A stretch of DNA of 64,000 nt from Glaciimonas sp. PAMC28666 (GTDB lineage Bacteria > Pseudomonadota > Gammaproteobacteria > Burkholderiales > Burkholderiaceae_D). The translations under genes were made by a program, and so were the position numbers. Shown here one piece after another: positions 28,800-36,701 of this stretch. The notes under the pieces were generated by a model. It did no database searches, had not been told where the DNA came from, and worked only from the letters and a program-made list of their open reading frames with translations. Location: NCBI RefSeq assembly GCF_016917355.1, contig NZ_CP070304.1, positions 5,022,001 to 5,086,000 on the forward strand, in the 5' to 3' direction. Each line of letters opens with the position of its first letter. Positions within the stretch are counted from its first letter, which is position 1.

Positions 28800-28968
28800 T
28801 CACCAATAAATAAGCCGCCATTGTACCAAGCTCGACGGCATTTCGATAATTTACGGCGTCCTGTCAGGTGTCAATCTCGACGAATCGTGTGGATCAGGTC
28901 GATCCTCGCCTTTAGCCCATGGGAGGCAGGGAGAATTGTGTCCCCCTTTATTGCGCTGGCTGGCAGTC

Positions 28969-29670
28969 TCACCGTGCGAAATAAAGATCGTGCAGGTGAT
29001 CCAGACTGACTTCCGCGGCCGGTTGCGACAACACCACTTTTCCACTTTGCATGAGATAAACGTGGTCTGCCACGCCGACCGCACGATGGGTATTTTGCTC
29101 AACCAGGATAATGGTTCGCCCCTCTTCTTTTAAGCGCGTCAGAATCTCGAACAACTCGTTCACCACGACAGGGGCCAAACCTAGCGATGGCTCGTCGATA
29201 ATTAACAGCTTCGGGTCCGACATCAGGCCGCGCGCCATCGCCAACATCTGCGCTTCGCCGCCGGAGAGTGAGCCGGCCAACTGGGTGCGGCGCTCCCGCA
29301 AGCGTGGAAACATCTGATACGACATGTCGAGATTGTCCTTCAATCTGGCCCGATGCTGTTTCGCAAAAGCACCGACGATCAGGTTTTCTTCGACACTCAT
29401 ATCGCGAAAAGTCATCCGGCCTTCCGGAATCATGGTCATCGATACGTCTGCCATCTTCCACGTCGGTGTGCCGTTCAGCGATTGACCGTTGAGACGCACC
29501 TCTCCCTGAGACGCTGGCAACAGGCCCATGATAGCGCGCAATAAAGTTGTTTTACCGGCACCGTTGGGACCGATGATGGTCGTCAGTTTCCCTTGAGAAA
29601 TACTGAGCGACACATCCCACAATACATTGATGGCACCATAACCGGCACGCAGGTTGGAAATTTCAAGCAT
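28969..29670 (-). CDS. livF: branched-chain-type ABC transporter ATP-binding protein (LivF)
   Basis: This 233-residue ATPase of the HAAT (Liv) importer family has Walker A GPNGAGKTTLLRA near residue 36, the signature LSGGEAQMLAMARGLM near 138 and Walker B LLIIDEPSLGLAP near 158. It is the last gene of the SBP-livH-livM-livG-livF operon. Its ATG overlaps the 3' end of livG. Because the operon lies next to a dicarboxylate beta-oxidation cluster, the substrate may be a carboxylic acid rather than an amino acid; that is an inference. Confidence 0.93.
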   Translation of the reverse strand: MLEISNLRAGYGAINVLWDVSLSISQGKLTTIIGPNGAGKTTLLRAIMGLLPASQGEVRLNGQSLNGTPTWKMADVSMTMIPEGRMTFRDMSVEENLIVGAFAKQHRARLKDNLDMSYQMFPRLRERRTQLAGSLSGGEAQMLAMARGLMSDPKLLIIDEPSLGLAPVVVNELFEILTRLKEEGRTIILVEQNTHRAVGVADHVYLMQSGKVVLSQPAAEVSLDHLHDLYFAR

Positions 29671-30376
29671 GTTCCGCTCCTGTATAACTTTTGATCACTG
29701 CCGGATCGCTGAAGACTTCATCCGGTGTGCCGTCGGCGATGAGTTGACCGAAGTTGAGCACAGCCACGCGATGACATAGATTGCTGATAGTTTCAATATC
29801 GTGCTCAATAATCACGATACCGACCCCAAAGGTCGCGTGCAAATTCTTGAGCATATTCATAAATCGGCGCTTGCCGGTGGTCTCAAGACCGGCCAGCACT
29901 TCGTCCAGCAGCAACAATTTGGGATTGGTGGCGAGCGCTTTCGCGACCTCAAGGGCTTTCAATTCTGTTAGCGCCAGTTCGGTCGCGGCATTTCTGCAGC
30001 CTTTGCCGTCCAGACTGGTGAATGCAAGGATTTCATCGATTTTGTTCTGGTCGACCTTACCGGTGCCAAACCGCTGCGCTACGAGCAGATTCTCGCGCAC
30101 CGACAGTTGATGCATCGGTTGCGGAATCTGAAAGGTGCGTCCGATGCCCATCCGGGCGCGCTTGTAGAGCGGCGCGTGCATCACATCTGCACCGTCGAAC
30201 CTGATGCTGCCACCGGTGGGACGCACGAGGCCGGAAATTGCATTGAATAGGGTGGTTTTGCCAGCGCCGTTGGGACCAACCAGCCCCACCACGTCTTGGG
30301 TGCCAACCGCGAACGTGACGTTATTGACTGCCGTAAGACCGCCGAAACGGACCGATAAATTTTCAAGTTGCAGCAT
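29663..30376 (-). CDS. livG: branched-chain-type ABC transporter ATP-binding protein (LivG)
   Basis: The second ATPase of the Liv-type importer has 237 residues. Walker A is GPNGAGKTTLFNAISG, the family-specific GIGRTFQIPQP follows at about 95, and Walker B is LLLLDEVLAGLE. The signature region reads ALTELKALEVAKAL, lacking the canonical LSGGQ string, as is common in LivG proteins where it reads LSYGxQR. It overlaps livF at its end and livM at its start, showing tight translational coupling. Confidence 0.92.
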   Translation of the reverse strand: MLQLENLSVRFGGLTAVNNVTFAVGTQDVVGLVGPNGAGKTTLFNAISGLVRPTGGSIRFDGADVMHAPLYKRARMGIGRTFQIPQPMHQLSVRENLLVAQRFGTGKVDQNKIDEILAFTSLDGKGCRNAATELALTELKALEVAKALATNPKLLLLDEVLAGLETTGKRRFMNMLKNLHATFGVGIVIIEHDIETISNLCHRVAVLNFGQLIADGTPDEVFSDPAVIKSYTGAEHA

Positions 30377-31376
30377 GATTTCTCCTGATCAGCTTGCGCG
30401 CCAGATCCAGCAGGCCGTCGGGGCTAAAAACAATCATCCCGACCAAAAGAACTCCCAATACCAGTTGGTGACCGGATGGAATGATGGCTTTGAACACTAA
30501 TTGATCGATTAGATACACCACGACCGCACCGACAATCGGCCCGGTAATCGTCCGATATCCACCAAAAATTGCTGCCACGATCGGGATCGTCACCCATAAG
30601 CCGCTGAAGGCATAATCGGGCTCAAGGAAGTTGATGTAGTGCGCGTTAAAGGCGCCTGTTACGCCGCACATGAAAGCTGAAACCAACAGCATCATGCCTT
30701 TGAGCAACGTGCTGTTGACGCCGACCACCCGGGTGGCATCTTCGCTTTCGTGCATGGCGCGCAATGCGAGCCCATAGTGACTGCGCCGAATCAGATAATA
30801 GAAGCCAGCGAAGATCAGAACGATGGTCAGGATAATCAGGTAGCTGCCGGTCTTGCTGCTGAAATCAATTCCCATCATTTGCGGCAGACGTGGAATGCTG
30901 GCCAGGCCACCGGAACCGCCGGTCATGCTTGTCCACTCGGTGGCGAGAATGCGGAAGATGTTGGCGTAGGCCAGTATCGCCAACGCAAAATACGGCCCTT
31001 TCAAACGGAGGACGGGCAACATGACCAGCGACGCAAGCACCGCCCCCACGCCACCCATTGGTATCGCCAGCAATACTGGCAGACCGAGTTTCATGCTCAT
31101 GATTGCGGAGGTATAGGCACCGACCCCGAAGAATGCGGCATGTCCGAAACTGACCATCCCGCCCAGATTGCCGAGCAGCGCCCACGACAGAGCAATGCCA
31201 CCAATCACGAGAGCGGCGACCAACATGCTCATCACATAATTATCCTGGCCGAATACCAGCGGAACCCCGAGGTAGACCGCCACCAGCAAAGCCACTATCG
31301 TGCCGGTCGATTTGAGTTGCAATGTGCGGTTCGCTTTGGCACTCTGGTCGAAATTCACGTTGGCATCAAGTTTCAT
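30363..31376 (-). CDS. livM: branched-chain-type ABC transporter permease (LivM)
   Basis: This inner-membrane permease of 337 residues has about 8-9 hydrophobic segments. The LivM signatures are LLGNLGGMVSFGHAAFFGVGAY and LRLKGPYFALAILAYA. The EAA-like coupling region is RAMHESEDATRVVGVNSTLLK, and GAVVVYLIDQLVF lies near the end. It forms the membrane channel with LivH. The start overlaps the livH stop (ATGA). Confidence 0.93.
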   Translation of the reverse strand: MKLDANVNFDQSAKANRTLQLKSTGTIVALLVAVYLGVPLVFGQDNYVMSMLVAALVIGGIALSWALLGNLGGMVSFGHAAFFGVGAYTSAIMSMKLGLPVLLAIPMGGVGAVLASLVMLPVLRLKGPYFALAILAYANIFRILATEWTSMTGGSGGLASIPRLPQMMGIDFSSKTGSYLIILTIVLIFAGFYYLIRRSHYGLALRAMHESEDATRVVGVNSTLLKGMMLLVSAFMCGVTGAFNAHYINFLEPDYAFSGLWVTIPIVAAIFGGYRTITGPIVGAVVVYLIDQLVFKAIIPSGHQLVLGVLLVGMIVFSPDGLLDLARKLIRRNHAAT

Positions 31377-32245
31377 CCGCGCCGTCCTTTCGCACCGAAC
31401 AATCCGTTCGGCATAATAAATAAAACGAGTAGGAATAATGCCATGCTCGATAATTCCTGCAACGCAGAACTTGCCAACGTCACCGTTAATGCTTCTGCGA
31501 TGCCGAGCAAAACGGCTGCGATCAGGACGCCGGGAATCGAGCCGATGCCCGCTAATACAGTAATAATGAAGGCCTTGACGGTTAATGTATTCCCCACCTC
31601 AGGACTAATCACGCCGTAACTAAAAAGTGCGACACCGGCGAAGGTGGCAAGAATGCCAGCGACGACAAACGACACCAGTTCGGTGTAACGCGGATCGATT
31701 CCCATGAGTTTGGCGGCATCGCGATTACTTGACACTGCGCGGACAGCGCGTCCGTACCAGCTGCGCGACAGCCACCACCATAAGCCAACTATCATGACGA
31801 TGCTCACGGCAAAAAATAGCACCTCACTACGCATGCTATAAAAAGGTCCAACAACGAAGGCTTCCTGTAGCCACGAAGAACCAGTAGAACGGACATCCGC
31901 TTTCCAGATTAACAGGATGGCGTTCGTCAAAATGACGCCAATGCCGTAGGTTAGGATCAGTGAATTGATCTCCCGATTTTTCTTGATACGGCCGACGACG
32001 CTGTAGACGATGACCGATGCCAGGCAAACAACGACCAAAGCGACCGGAATCGAAAACACCGGGTTCCAGCCCAGCTTTGATTCCACCGTGTACGCGATGT
32101 AGGCCGACAGCAGCACCAGTTCGCCGTGCGCCAGATTGATCACATTCATCGATCCGAACACCAGCGCCAGCCCCAGTGCAATGAGCGCGTACGACCCGCC
32201 CTGCAACAGGCCGGAGTAAAGCGCTTGTAATATCAATTCCGTCAT
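31373..32245 (-). CDS. livH: branched-chain-type ABC transporter permease (LivH)
   Basis: This 290-residue permease has the LivH hallmarks GLLQGGSYALIALGLALVFG, MNVINLAHGELVLLSAYIA and the coupling region RAVSSNRDAAKLMGIDPRY. About seven to eight membrane spans are expected. It follows the substrate-binding protein gene after 174 bp, a gap that holds a stem AGCGGTT-TGTTGT-AACCGCT (32299-32318 region) and may lower expression of the membrane genes relative to the binding protein. Confidence 0.93.
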   Translation of the reverse strand: MTELILQALYSGLLQGGSYALIALGLALVFGSMNVINLAHGELVLLSAYIAYTVESKLGWNPVFSIPVALVVVCLASVIVYSVVGRIKKNREINSLILTYGIGVILTNAILLIWKADVRSTGSSWLQEAFVVGPFYSMRSEVLFFAVSIVMIVGLWWWLSRSWYGRAVRAVSSNRDAAKLMGIDPRYTELVSFVVAGILATFAGVALFSYGVISPEVGNTLTVKAFIITVLAGIGSIPGVLIAAVLLGIAEALTVTLASSALQELSSMALFLLVLFIMPNGLFGAKGRRG

Positions 32246-32419
32246 ATCGTCGTTCCAGTCGAATTATTTGTAGAGCGCGGGGAGGCGGCAGCAGGCGTGT
32301 TTTTTTAGCGGTTTGTTGTAACCGCTTTTGGTAACATTACCGCTCGCTCAAGGTCATTTCGCTTCAGGCATCAAGCCTGCCGCCGCCCTCACCGCTAAGC
32401 GCTTTTACTTAGCAGCGGA

Positions 32420-33616
32420 TTACCAGGGAACGCCGGGGAAATTGATCTTGCCGGTTGTCGCTTCCTGCGGCCAGACAATCACGACCTTGCCGCCTTGATG
32501 CTGTCCCATGTGCTGACTGAAGTTCTGGTTGTCGCCGTTGCTGCCAAATTTGACCTGGCCAATCAGCGTCTCGCGGTCAGTCTTACGCATCTCTTCGGCG
32601 ATGCCGTTTTTCTTCAGCGTGCCTTTGTCGGCTGCGCGTGCCATTGCCTCAAACAACAACATCGACTGGACATAGCCAAACTGCCCCAGATAGTCCGGCT
32701 CTTTCTTGTATATAGCCCGATACGCAGCGTCGAAAGCTTTGCCGTCGGCGGTCTTGAACGTCGCCGGGAAAGGTAGCACCGCGGTGCCGTAAACATTGGG
32801 CATCAAATCCGGAAAGTCGGCCGCCATTTTAGGTGTGGCCAATGACCAGACACCAATCATTGCCTTGACGTTCGGTTTCAACACCCGTGCCGCGCGAAGA
32901 ATGCCGACGTAATCGTTTTCATAGCCGACCATGGTGACGATTTCAGATTTATCCTGTAATTTCACCTTATTGATAATCGGTTTGAAATCGGTGATCGCGG
33001 GGTCGAACGGGTGCGCAACCACGACGACACCTTTGGCTTTCAAACTGGCCTGCAGGTCCTTAGCCAGACCGGCAGGCGCTTCTTTGGTGGAATAAATAAT
33101 CGACACCGACTTGGCATTCATGTCGCTCAATAGACCGAGCAACGCTTTTTGATAGCCGGCGGTGTTATTGATTCTGAAAAATGTCTTGCGACCGCTATTG
33201 ACCAGGCTGTCATCAACCCCGCCGGAGGTGACATACACCAGTCCAAGATTGCTGGCCGCGTCTGCCGCCGGTGCAATGTTGTTGGAGCCGTAGCCGCCCG
33301 TAATTGCCAGCGCACCTTGACTGGCAAGCTTTTCAACTGCGGCAATTGCTTTGGCGGGGGCCGATTCGTCATCGATCGTGATCAGTTTTATTTTGTGTTT
33401 GGTATTGGCCTTATTGAAGACGTCGGCAGCTACCATGATCCCCTCTTGCATGCCGGAACCGACGCGCGCCAGCGTTCCCGTTAAGGGTACTTCGACGCCA
33501 ACCAATAGCTCATCGGCATGCGCAACCCCCGCACCGAAGCCGCCCATTGCGATGCCTGAAAATAGTAATGTGCGAAATAGCGTTGAAAGCGCTATCTGTT
33601 TAGTTGTTTTTTGCAT
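32420..33616 (-). CDS. ABC transporter substrate-binding protein, Leu/Ile/Val-binding fold
   Basis: This periplasmic binding protein is about 398 residues from ATG 33616, which has GGAG 5 bases upstream; the frame extends further to 33706 without a better start. The signal peptide (MQKTTKQIALSTLFRTLLFS through GVAHA) is followed by ELLVGVEVPLTGTLARVG, the type I periplasmic-binding-protein start, and GALAITGGYGSNNIAPAADA. It feeds LivHMGF. Its neighbours are an acyl-CoA ligase and a beta-oxidation operon, so it probably binds an organic (dicarboxylic or aromatic) acid. The ligand is not visible from sequence. Confidence 0.9.
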   Translation of the reverse strand: MQKTTKQIALSTLFRTLLFSGIAMGGFGAGVAHADELLVGVEVPLTGTLARVGSGMQEGIMVAADVFNKANTKHKIKLITIDDESAPAKAIAAVEKLASQGALAITGGYGSNNIAPAADAASNLGLVYVTSGGVDDSLVNSGRKTFFRINNTAGYQKALLGLLSDMNAKSVSIIYSTKEAPAGLAKDLQASLKAKGVVVVAHPFDPAITDFKPIINKVKLQDKSEIVTMVGYENDYVGILRAARVLKPNVKAMIGVWSLATPKMAADFPDLMPNVYGTAVLPFPATFKTADGKAFDAAYRAIYKKEPDYLGQFGYVQSMLLFEAMARAADKGTLKKNGIAEEMRKTDRETLIGQVKFGSNGDNQNFSQHMGQHQGGKVVIVWPQEATTGKINFPGVPW

Positions 33617-33763
33617 TGTCTCCACCCCACTCTGTTGATTAATACGGTCACGTCCGTTGCCGGACGCACACGCTCTTTCTGATTGGCGCTGGCGAACTCC
33701 TGCCAACGCATTGTGTTTGTTAGTTGGTATGCTTTTTTCGTACTATCTGGACTTGTTACGGAT

Positions 33764-33803
33764 GCTTCTTTTTGCTTCTTTTTGCTTCTTTTTGCTTCTT
33801 TTT
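33764..33803. repeat. tandem array, 10-bp unit GCTTCTTTTT, 4 copies
   Basis: Four perfect 10-bp units are followed by a very T-rich stretch to about 33,860. The array lies in the 300-bp gap between the acyl-CoA ligase gene and the substrate-binding protein gene, both on the minus strand. On the transcribed strand it reads as purine-rich AAAAAGAAGC repeats within the likely leader or promoter of the transporter operon. Confidence 0.9.
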
Positions 33804-33916
33804 GTTACTATTTTTGTGGCTTTTTTTTGTCGCTTTTTTTGTCGATTTTTTTAATTATTTACGGTGATCTTGTGATGACAGTATTCGATCGGCTCTCAAA
33901 CATTCCTTCTTTTTCG

Positions 33917-35512
33917 CTATTTTTTATTGCCGATTTGTTTGCCATCGTACGTCTGTTGGGCCATTTTTTTTAATTCACCCTTCAACAGTTTCCCTGTGGC
34001 CGCTGCGGGTAACGACTGCATGACAATAATCTCGGACGGACATTTGTAGGGCGAAAGCAGATTCGCCAGATAGCTTTGCAACTCCGTCACCGAGACCGGA
34101 TGTTGTGGATTGAGCTCGACAAAGGCAACCACTTCCTCGTTGCCGTTTGTGACCTGTCGCCCAACCACCGCCGATTGCGTGACTGCCGCATGCGCATTCA
34201 GCGCCGCTTCTATTTCCACCGGATAGACATTAAAGCCCGAGCGAATGATCAATTCTTTGGTGCGACCGGCGATGAACAACGCACCGTCGGGATTCTGCCG
34301 TGCGAGATCGCCGGTATTCAACCATCCATCCCCTTGCAGGACGCTGGCCGTCAATTCGGGCGCCCGGTAATAGCCCTTCATGACATTTGGGCCGCGTACC
34401 CATAACTCACCGGTTTGACCGGGTGTCACCGCGCTATGGTTTTGATCGACAATCCGAATCTCAATGCCCTCAATGACTTCACCAACCGAGGTATCCGAAC
34501 GCGGCGCGCCGCGTTGGGTATGGCTAACACTGGGTGATGTTTCGGTCTGACCATAGCCGTTATGGAGAGGCATGCCGAACATTTTTTCAACTGTCTTCTT
34601 GAGTGCTGGATCGAGCGGTGAACCGCCTGCGTACATTAAGCGCAAATTGGGCGCTTTTGGTGACACATCAGATTTCTCACATAGCTCCAGCAGATGCGCA
34701 TACATTGCGGGAACGCCGAGTAATACTGTAATGCCGTCGTGTTCCAATGAAGCGAGCAACTCCTTAGGCGAATACCGCTGCGCCAGATGCAGACACGCGC
34801 CCGCATACAGTGTGGCTAACATGACAGAGGCCAGTCCGAACACATGCGATATCGGGAGCAGTCCGTAGACCCGATCCTCAGCGTGGCGTAGTCCGGCAGA
34901 ACCGGCTGCGACGAATAGCAGGTTACGGTGCGTCAGCATGACGCCTTTAGGCGTGCCGGTGGTCCCGGTTGTATAAATCAGCGCAGCTACCTGTTCCGCG
35001 TTTGCAGCAGCAACCGGTTCGGCGATACAGTCGCTGTTGAGTGGACCGACTGCTAGCTTGCCTAACAGCCGGACATCCGAACAGGTAGCGCAGTGCCGCT
35101 GGGCATGTGCGTCAGCTTCGGCAGACGAGGCGCTTAAATAAAGCGTGCGGCGCGGTTCACAGTGATCGCGAATTGTCGCTATTTCGGTCGCTGAAAGGCG
35201 GGCATTGACGATCACAATCCAGACATCGAGCGCCGCCGCGGCAAAGATCAGTGCTACTTGCGCTGCACAGTTTTCACCAACCAGCATGACGCGATCACCG
35301 GGACGCACCGCGATTTCGCGCAGCAATGTGACACCAGCTTCCACCGAGTTCCACAGATCCGCGTAGGTCCAGATTTCGGCACGGTCGCGGAGCGCAGGCG
35401 CGTTGGGCGTCACAGCGTTCCAATAACGCACAATGTCGCTCAGACGCGCTGGCAAATCCTCTACTCGTTGGCCTAGCTGTGCCAGCGGGGTGTTCGCTTG
35501 ATCCAGAATCAT
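33917..35512 (-). CDS. acyl-CoA synthetase (AMP-forming), probable dicarboxylate-CoA ligase
   Basis: This ANL-superfamily ligase has 531 residues. The AMP-binding P-loop is ALIYTTGTTGTPKGVMLTH near residue 180, A5 is NGYGQTETSP, A7/A8 is WLNTGDLARQNPDG with IRSGFNVYPVEIE, and the A10 catalytic Lys is in AATGKLLKGELK near the C-terminus. It activates a carboxylic acid to its CoA thioester. It is co-transcribed with the IclR-type gene 13 bp upstream and divergent from the pim-like operon, so it is the likely first enzyme, equivalent to PimA. The substrate is inferred. Confidence 0.88.
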   Translation of the reverse strand: MILDQANTPLAQLGQRVEDLPARLSDIVRYWNAVTPNAPALRDRAEIWTYADLWNSVEAGVTLLREIAVRPGDRVMLVGENCAAQVALIFAAAALDVWIVIVNARLSATEIATIRDHCEPRRTLYLSASSAEADAHAQRHCATCSDVRLLGKLAVGPLNSDCIAEPVAAANAEQVAALIYTTGTTGTPKGVMLTHRNLLFVAAGSAGLRHAEDRVYGLLPISHVFGLASVMLATLYAGACLHLAQRYSPKELLASLEHDGITVLLGVPAMYAHLLELCEKSDVSPKAPNLRLMYAGGSPLDPALKKTVEKMFGMPLHNGYGQTETSPSVSHTQRGAPRSDTSVGEVIEGIEIRIVDQNHSAVTPGQTGELWVRGPNVMKGYYRAPELTASVLQGDGWLNTGDLARQNPDGALFIAGRTKELIIRSGFNVYPVEIEAALNAHAAVTQSAVVGRQVTNGNEEVVAFVELNPQHPVSVTELQSYLANLLSPYKCPSEIIVMQSLPAAATGKLLKGELKKMAQQTYDGKQIGNKK

Positions 35513-35525
35513 CGTATTTCCCAGA

Positions 35526-36341
35526 TTAAAAATGGCGTCCCATATTTACTTCAACGCCGCGCACTAACTGTACCAACCGTGGCCCAAGGTCATTCATCAG
35601 TGCATCCAACGACAATAAGAAAGCCGGGCCGCCACAATTAAATGCCATCATTTTTTCGCCTTCGGGATCGATTAACGGAACGCCGACTGCATATATGCTG
35701 GCCTCCCATTCCCCTACCGATACGCAAAAACCGTGATCTTGAAAATCTTTAAAACCCTGCTCGATCCCGGCCTTAACTTTTGGCCAGTTTTCTTCATCAC
35801 GTAAGCGGATGTGATCCATCAGGAAATCACGTTCCGCTTGCGGCATCCCACACATCAATGCCTTGCCCATGGCAGTGGTTGCGAGTGGAATGCGCGAACC
35901 GACTTCACGCCGCAAGGTTACCGCCGAGCTGCCACGGCAAGCCTCCACGTACACCAGGCTAAGCCGATCGCGAATTCCCAGCGCCACATTGCATTGTGAA
36001 TATTCAGCCAGGTCCTGCATGAGGGGACGTGCCAGCTTGCGAACGTCCAGATTCGACAGTAACGAATACCCTAGTGCGAGTACGCCAGCGCCGAGCTGGT
36101 ATTTGCCTTGATCTGCCGAAAAATTCAGATAGCCGAGTTTGGTTAAGGTATAGGTCAGACGCGAAATGGTGGGCTTTGGCATCCCGGTTCGCTTGGCAAA
36201 TTCGGTATTGGTGAGATACACCTCGTGCGGTCGAAAACAGCGCAAAATTTCCAGACCACGCGCCAAAGCATTCACGAACTGACGATCTTTGGTTGAGTCG
36301 TCATCGCTAAACGTCTGAATGTCGTGTTCCTCGTGTTTCAT
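35526..36341 (-). CDS. IclR family transcriptional regulator (PcaR/PobR/PcaU-like)
   Basis: The winged HTH lies at about residues 20-80 (NALARGLEILRCF, NTEFAKRTGMPKPTISRLTY), then the IclR effector domain (SNLDVRKLARPLMQDLAEYS, RREVGSRIPLATTAMGKAL). The frame opens at 36434, but ATG 36341 gives 271 residues, the normal size. The family normally controls aromatic and dicarboxylic acid catabolism. The gene is divergent from the beta-oxidation operon, and the spacer holds two 32-bp sites with three half-sites each, arranged as described for PcaU/PobR-type regulators. It leads the transcript with the acyl-CoA ligase. Confidence 0.9.
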   Translation of the reverse strand: MKHEEHDIQTFSDDDSTKDRQFVNALARGLEILRCFRPHEVYLTNTEFAKRTGMPKPTISRLTYTLTKLGYLNFSADQGKYQLGAGVLALGYSLLSNLDVRKLARPLMQDLAEYSQCNVALGIRDRLSLVYVEACRGSSAVTLRREVGSRIPLATTAMGKALMCGMPQAERDFLMDHIRLRDEENWPKVKAGIEQGFKDFQDHGFCVSVGEWEASIYAVGVPLIDPEGEKMMAFNCGGPAFLLSLDALMNDLGPRLVQLVRGVEVNMGRHF

Positions 36342-36436
36342 ATGCAGCCCCAGCTTCGGTGATTCTGGTCGCGGCGAATTGCCAACGCAGAAAAATAAGG
36401 CTCCATATTTACATAGGCAAAACCAAACTGTCAATA

Positions 36437-36468
36437 ATTTTGCGAAACATTGGTTCGTTGTGCGGAAT
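36437..36468. promoter_or_regulatory. candidate IclR-family operator, site 1
   Basis: The site has TGCGAA (36441-36446), an inverted TTCG half-site around 36454-36457, and TGCGGA (36461-36466). It is identical to site 2 at 27 of 32 positions. It lies about 95 bp upstream of the IclR start codon, suggesting autoregulation. Confidence 0.7.
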
Positions 36469-36637
36469 TATATAAAAATCGCATTAATCAGAATCGGCGT
36501 GAAAAAACCGCTCCGGCCGACTCCTGTGAACGGTCAGAAAATTTCAGGCATTGCACGCGTGCATTTAGATTTCACTTTCATTTCATCGAGATCATTTACA
36601 GCCATATCGAAAATGGGGTATTGTTCTCCATGCTTTT

Positions 36638-36669
36638 ATTTTGCGAACCATTGTTTCGCTATGCGAAAT
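36638..36669. promoter_or_regulatory. candidate IclR-family operator, site 2
   Basis: Half-sites are TGCGAA (36642-36647), TTCGC inverted (36655-36659) and TGCGAA direct (36662-36667). The site ends 33 bp before ATG 36702 of the fused hydratase-dehydrogenase gene. Two copies of this pattern 201 bp apart in one divergent spacer are unlikely by chance. The intervening 170 bp show no other feature. Confidence 0.75.
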
Positions 36670-36701
36670 AAATAAAGCCACACTTATCTGAGACAACTAC
36701 A

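Noticed and set aside
32299-32318. Hairpin AGCGGTT-AACCGCT as a terminator between the binding protein and livH
   Set aside because: The run of T precedes the stem on the plus strand, so on the transcribed minus strand it is followed by A, not T; it is not an intrinsic terminator for this operon.
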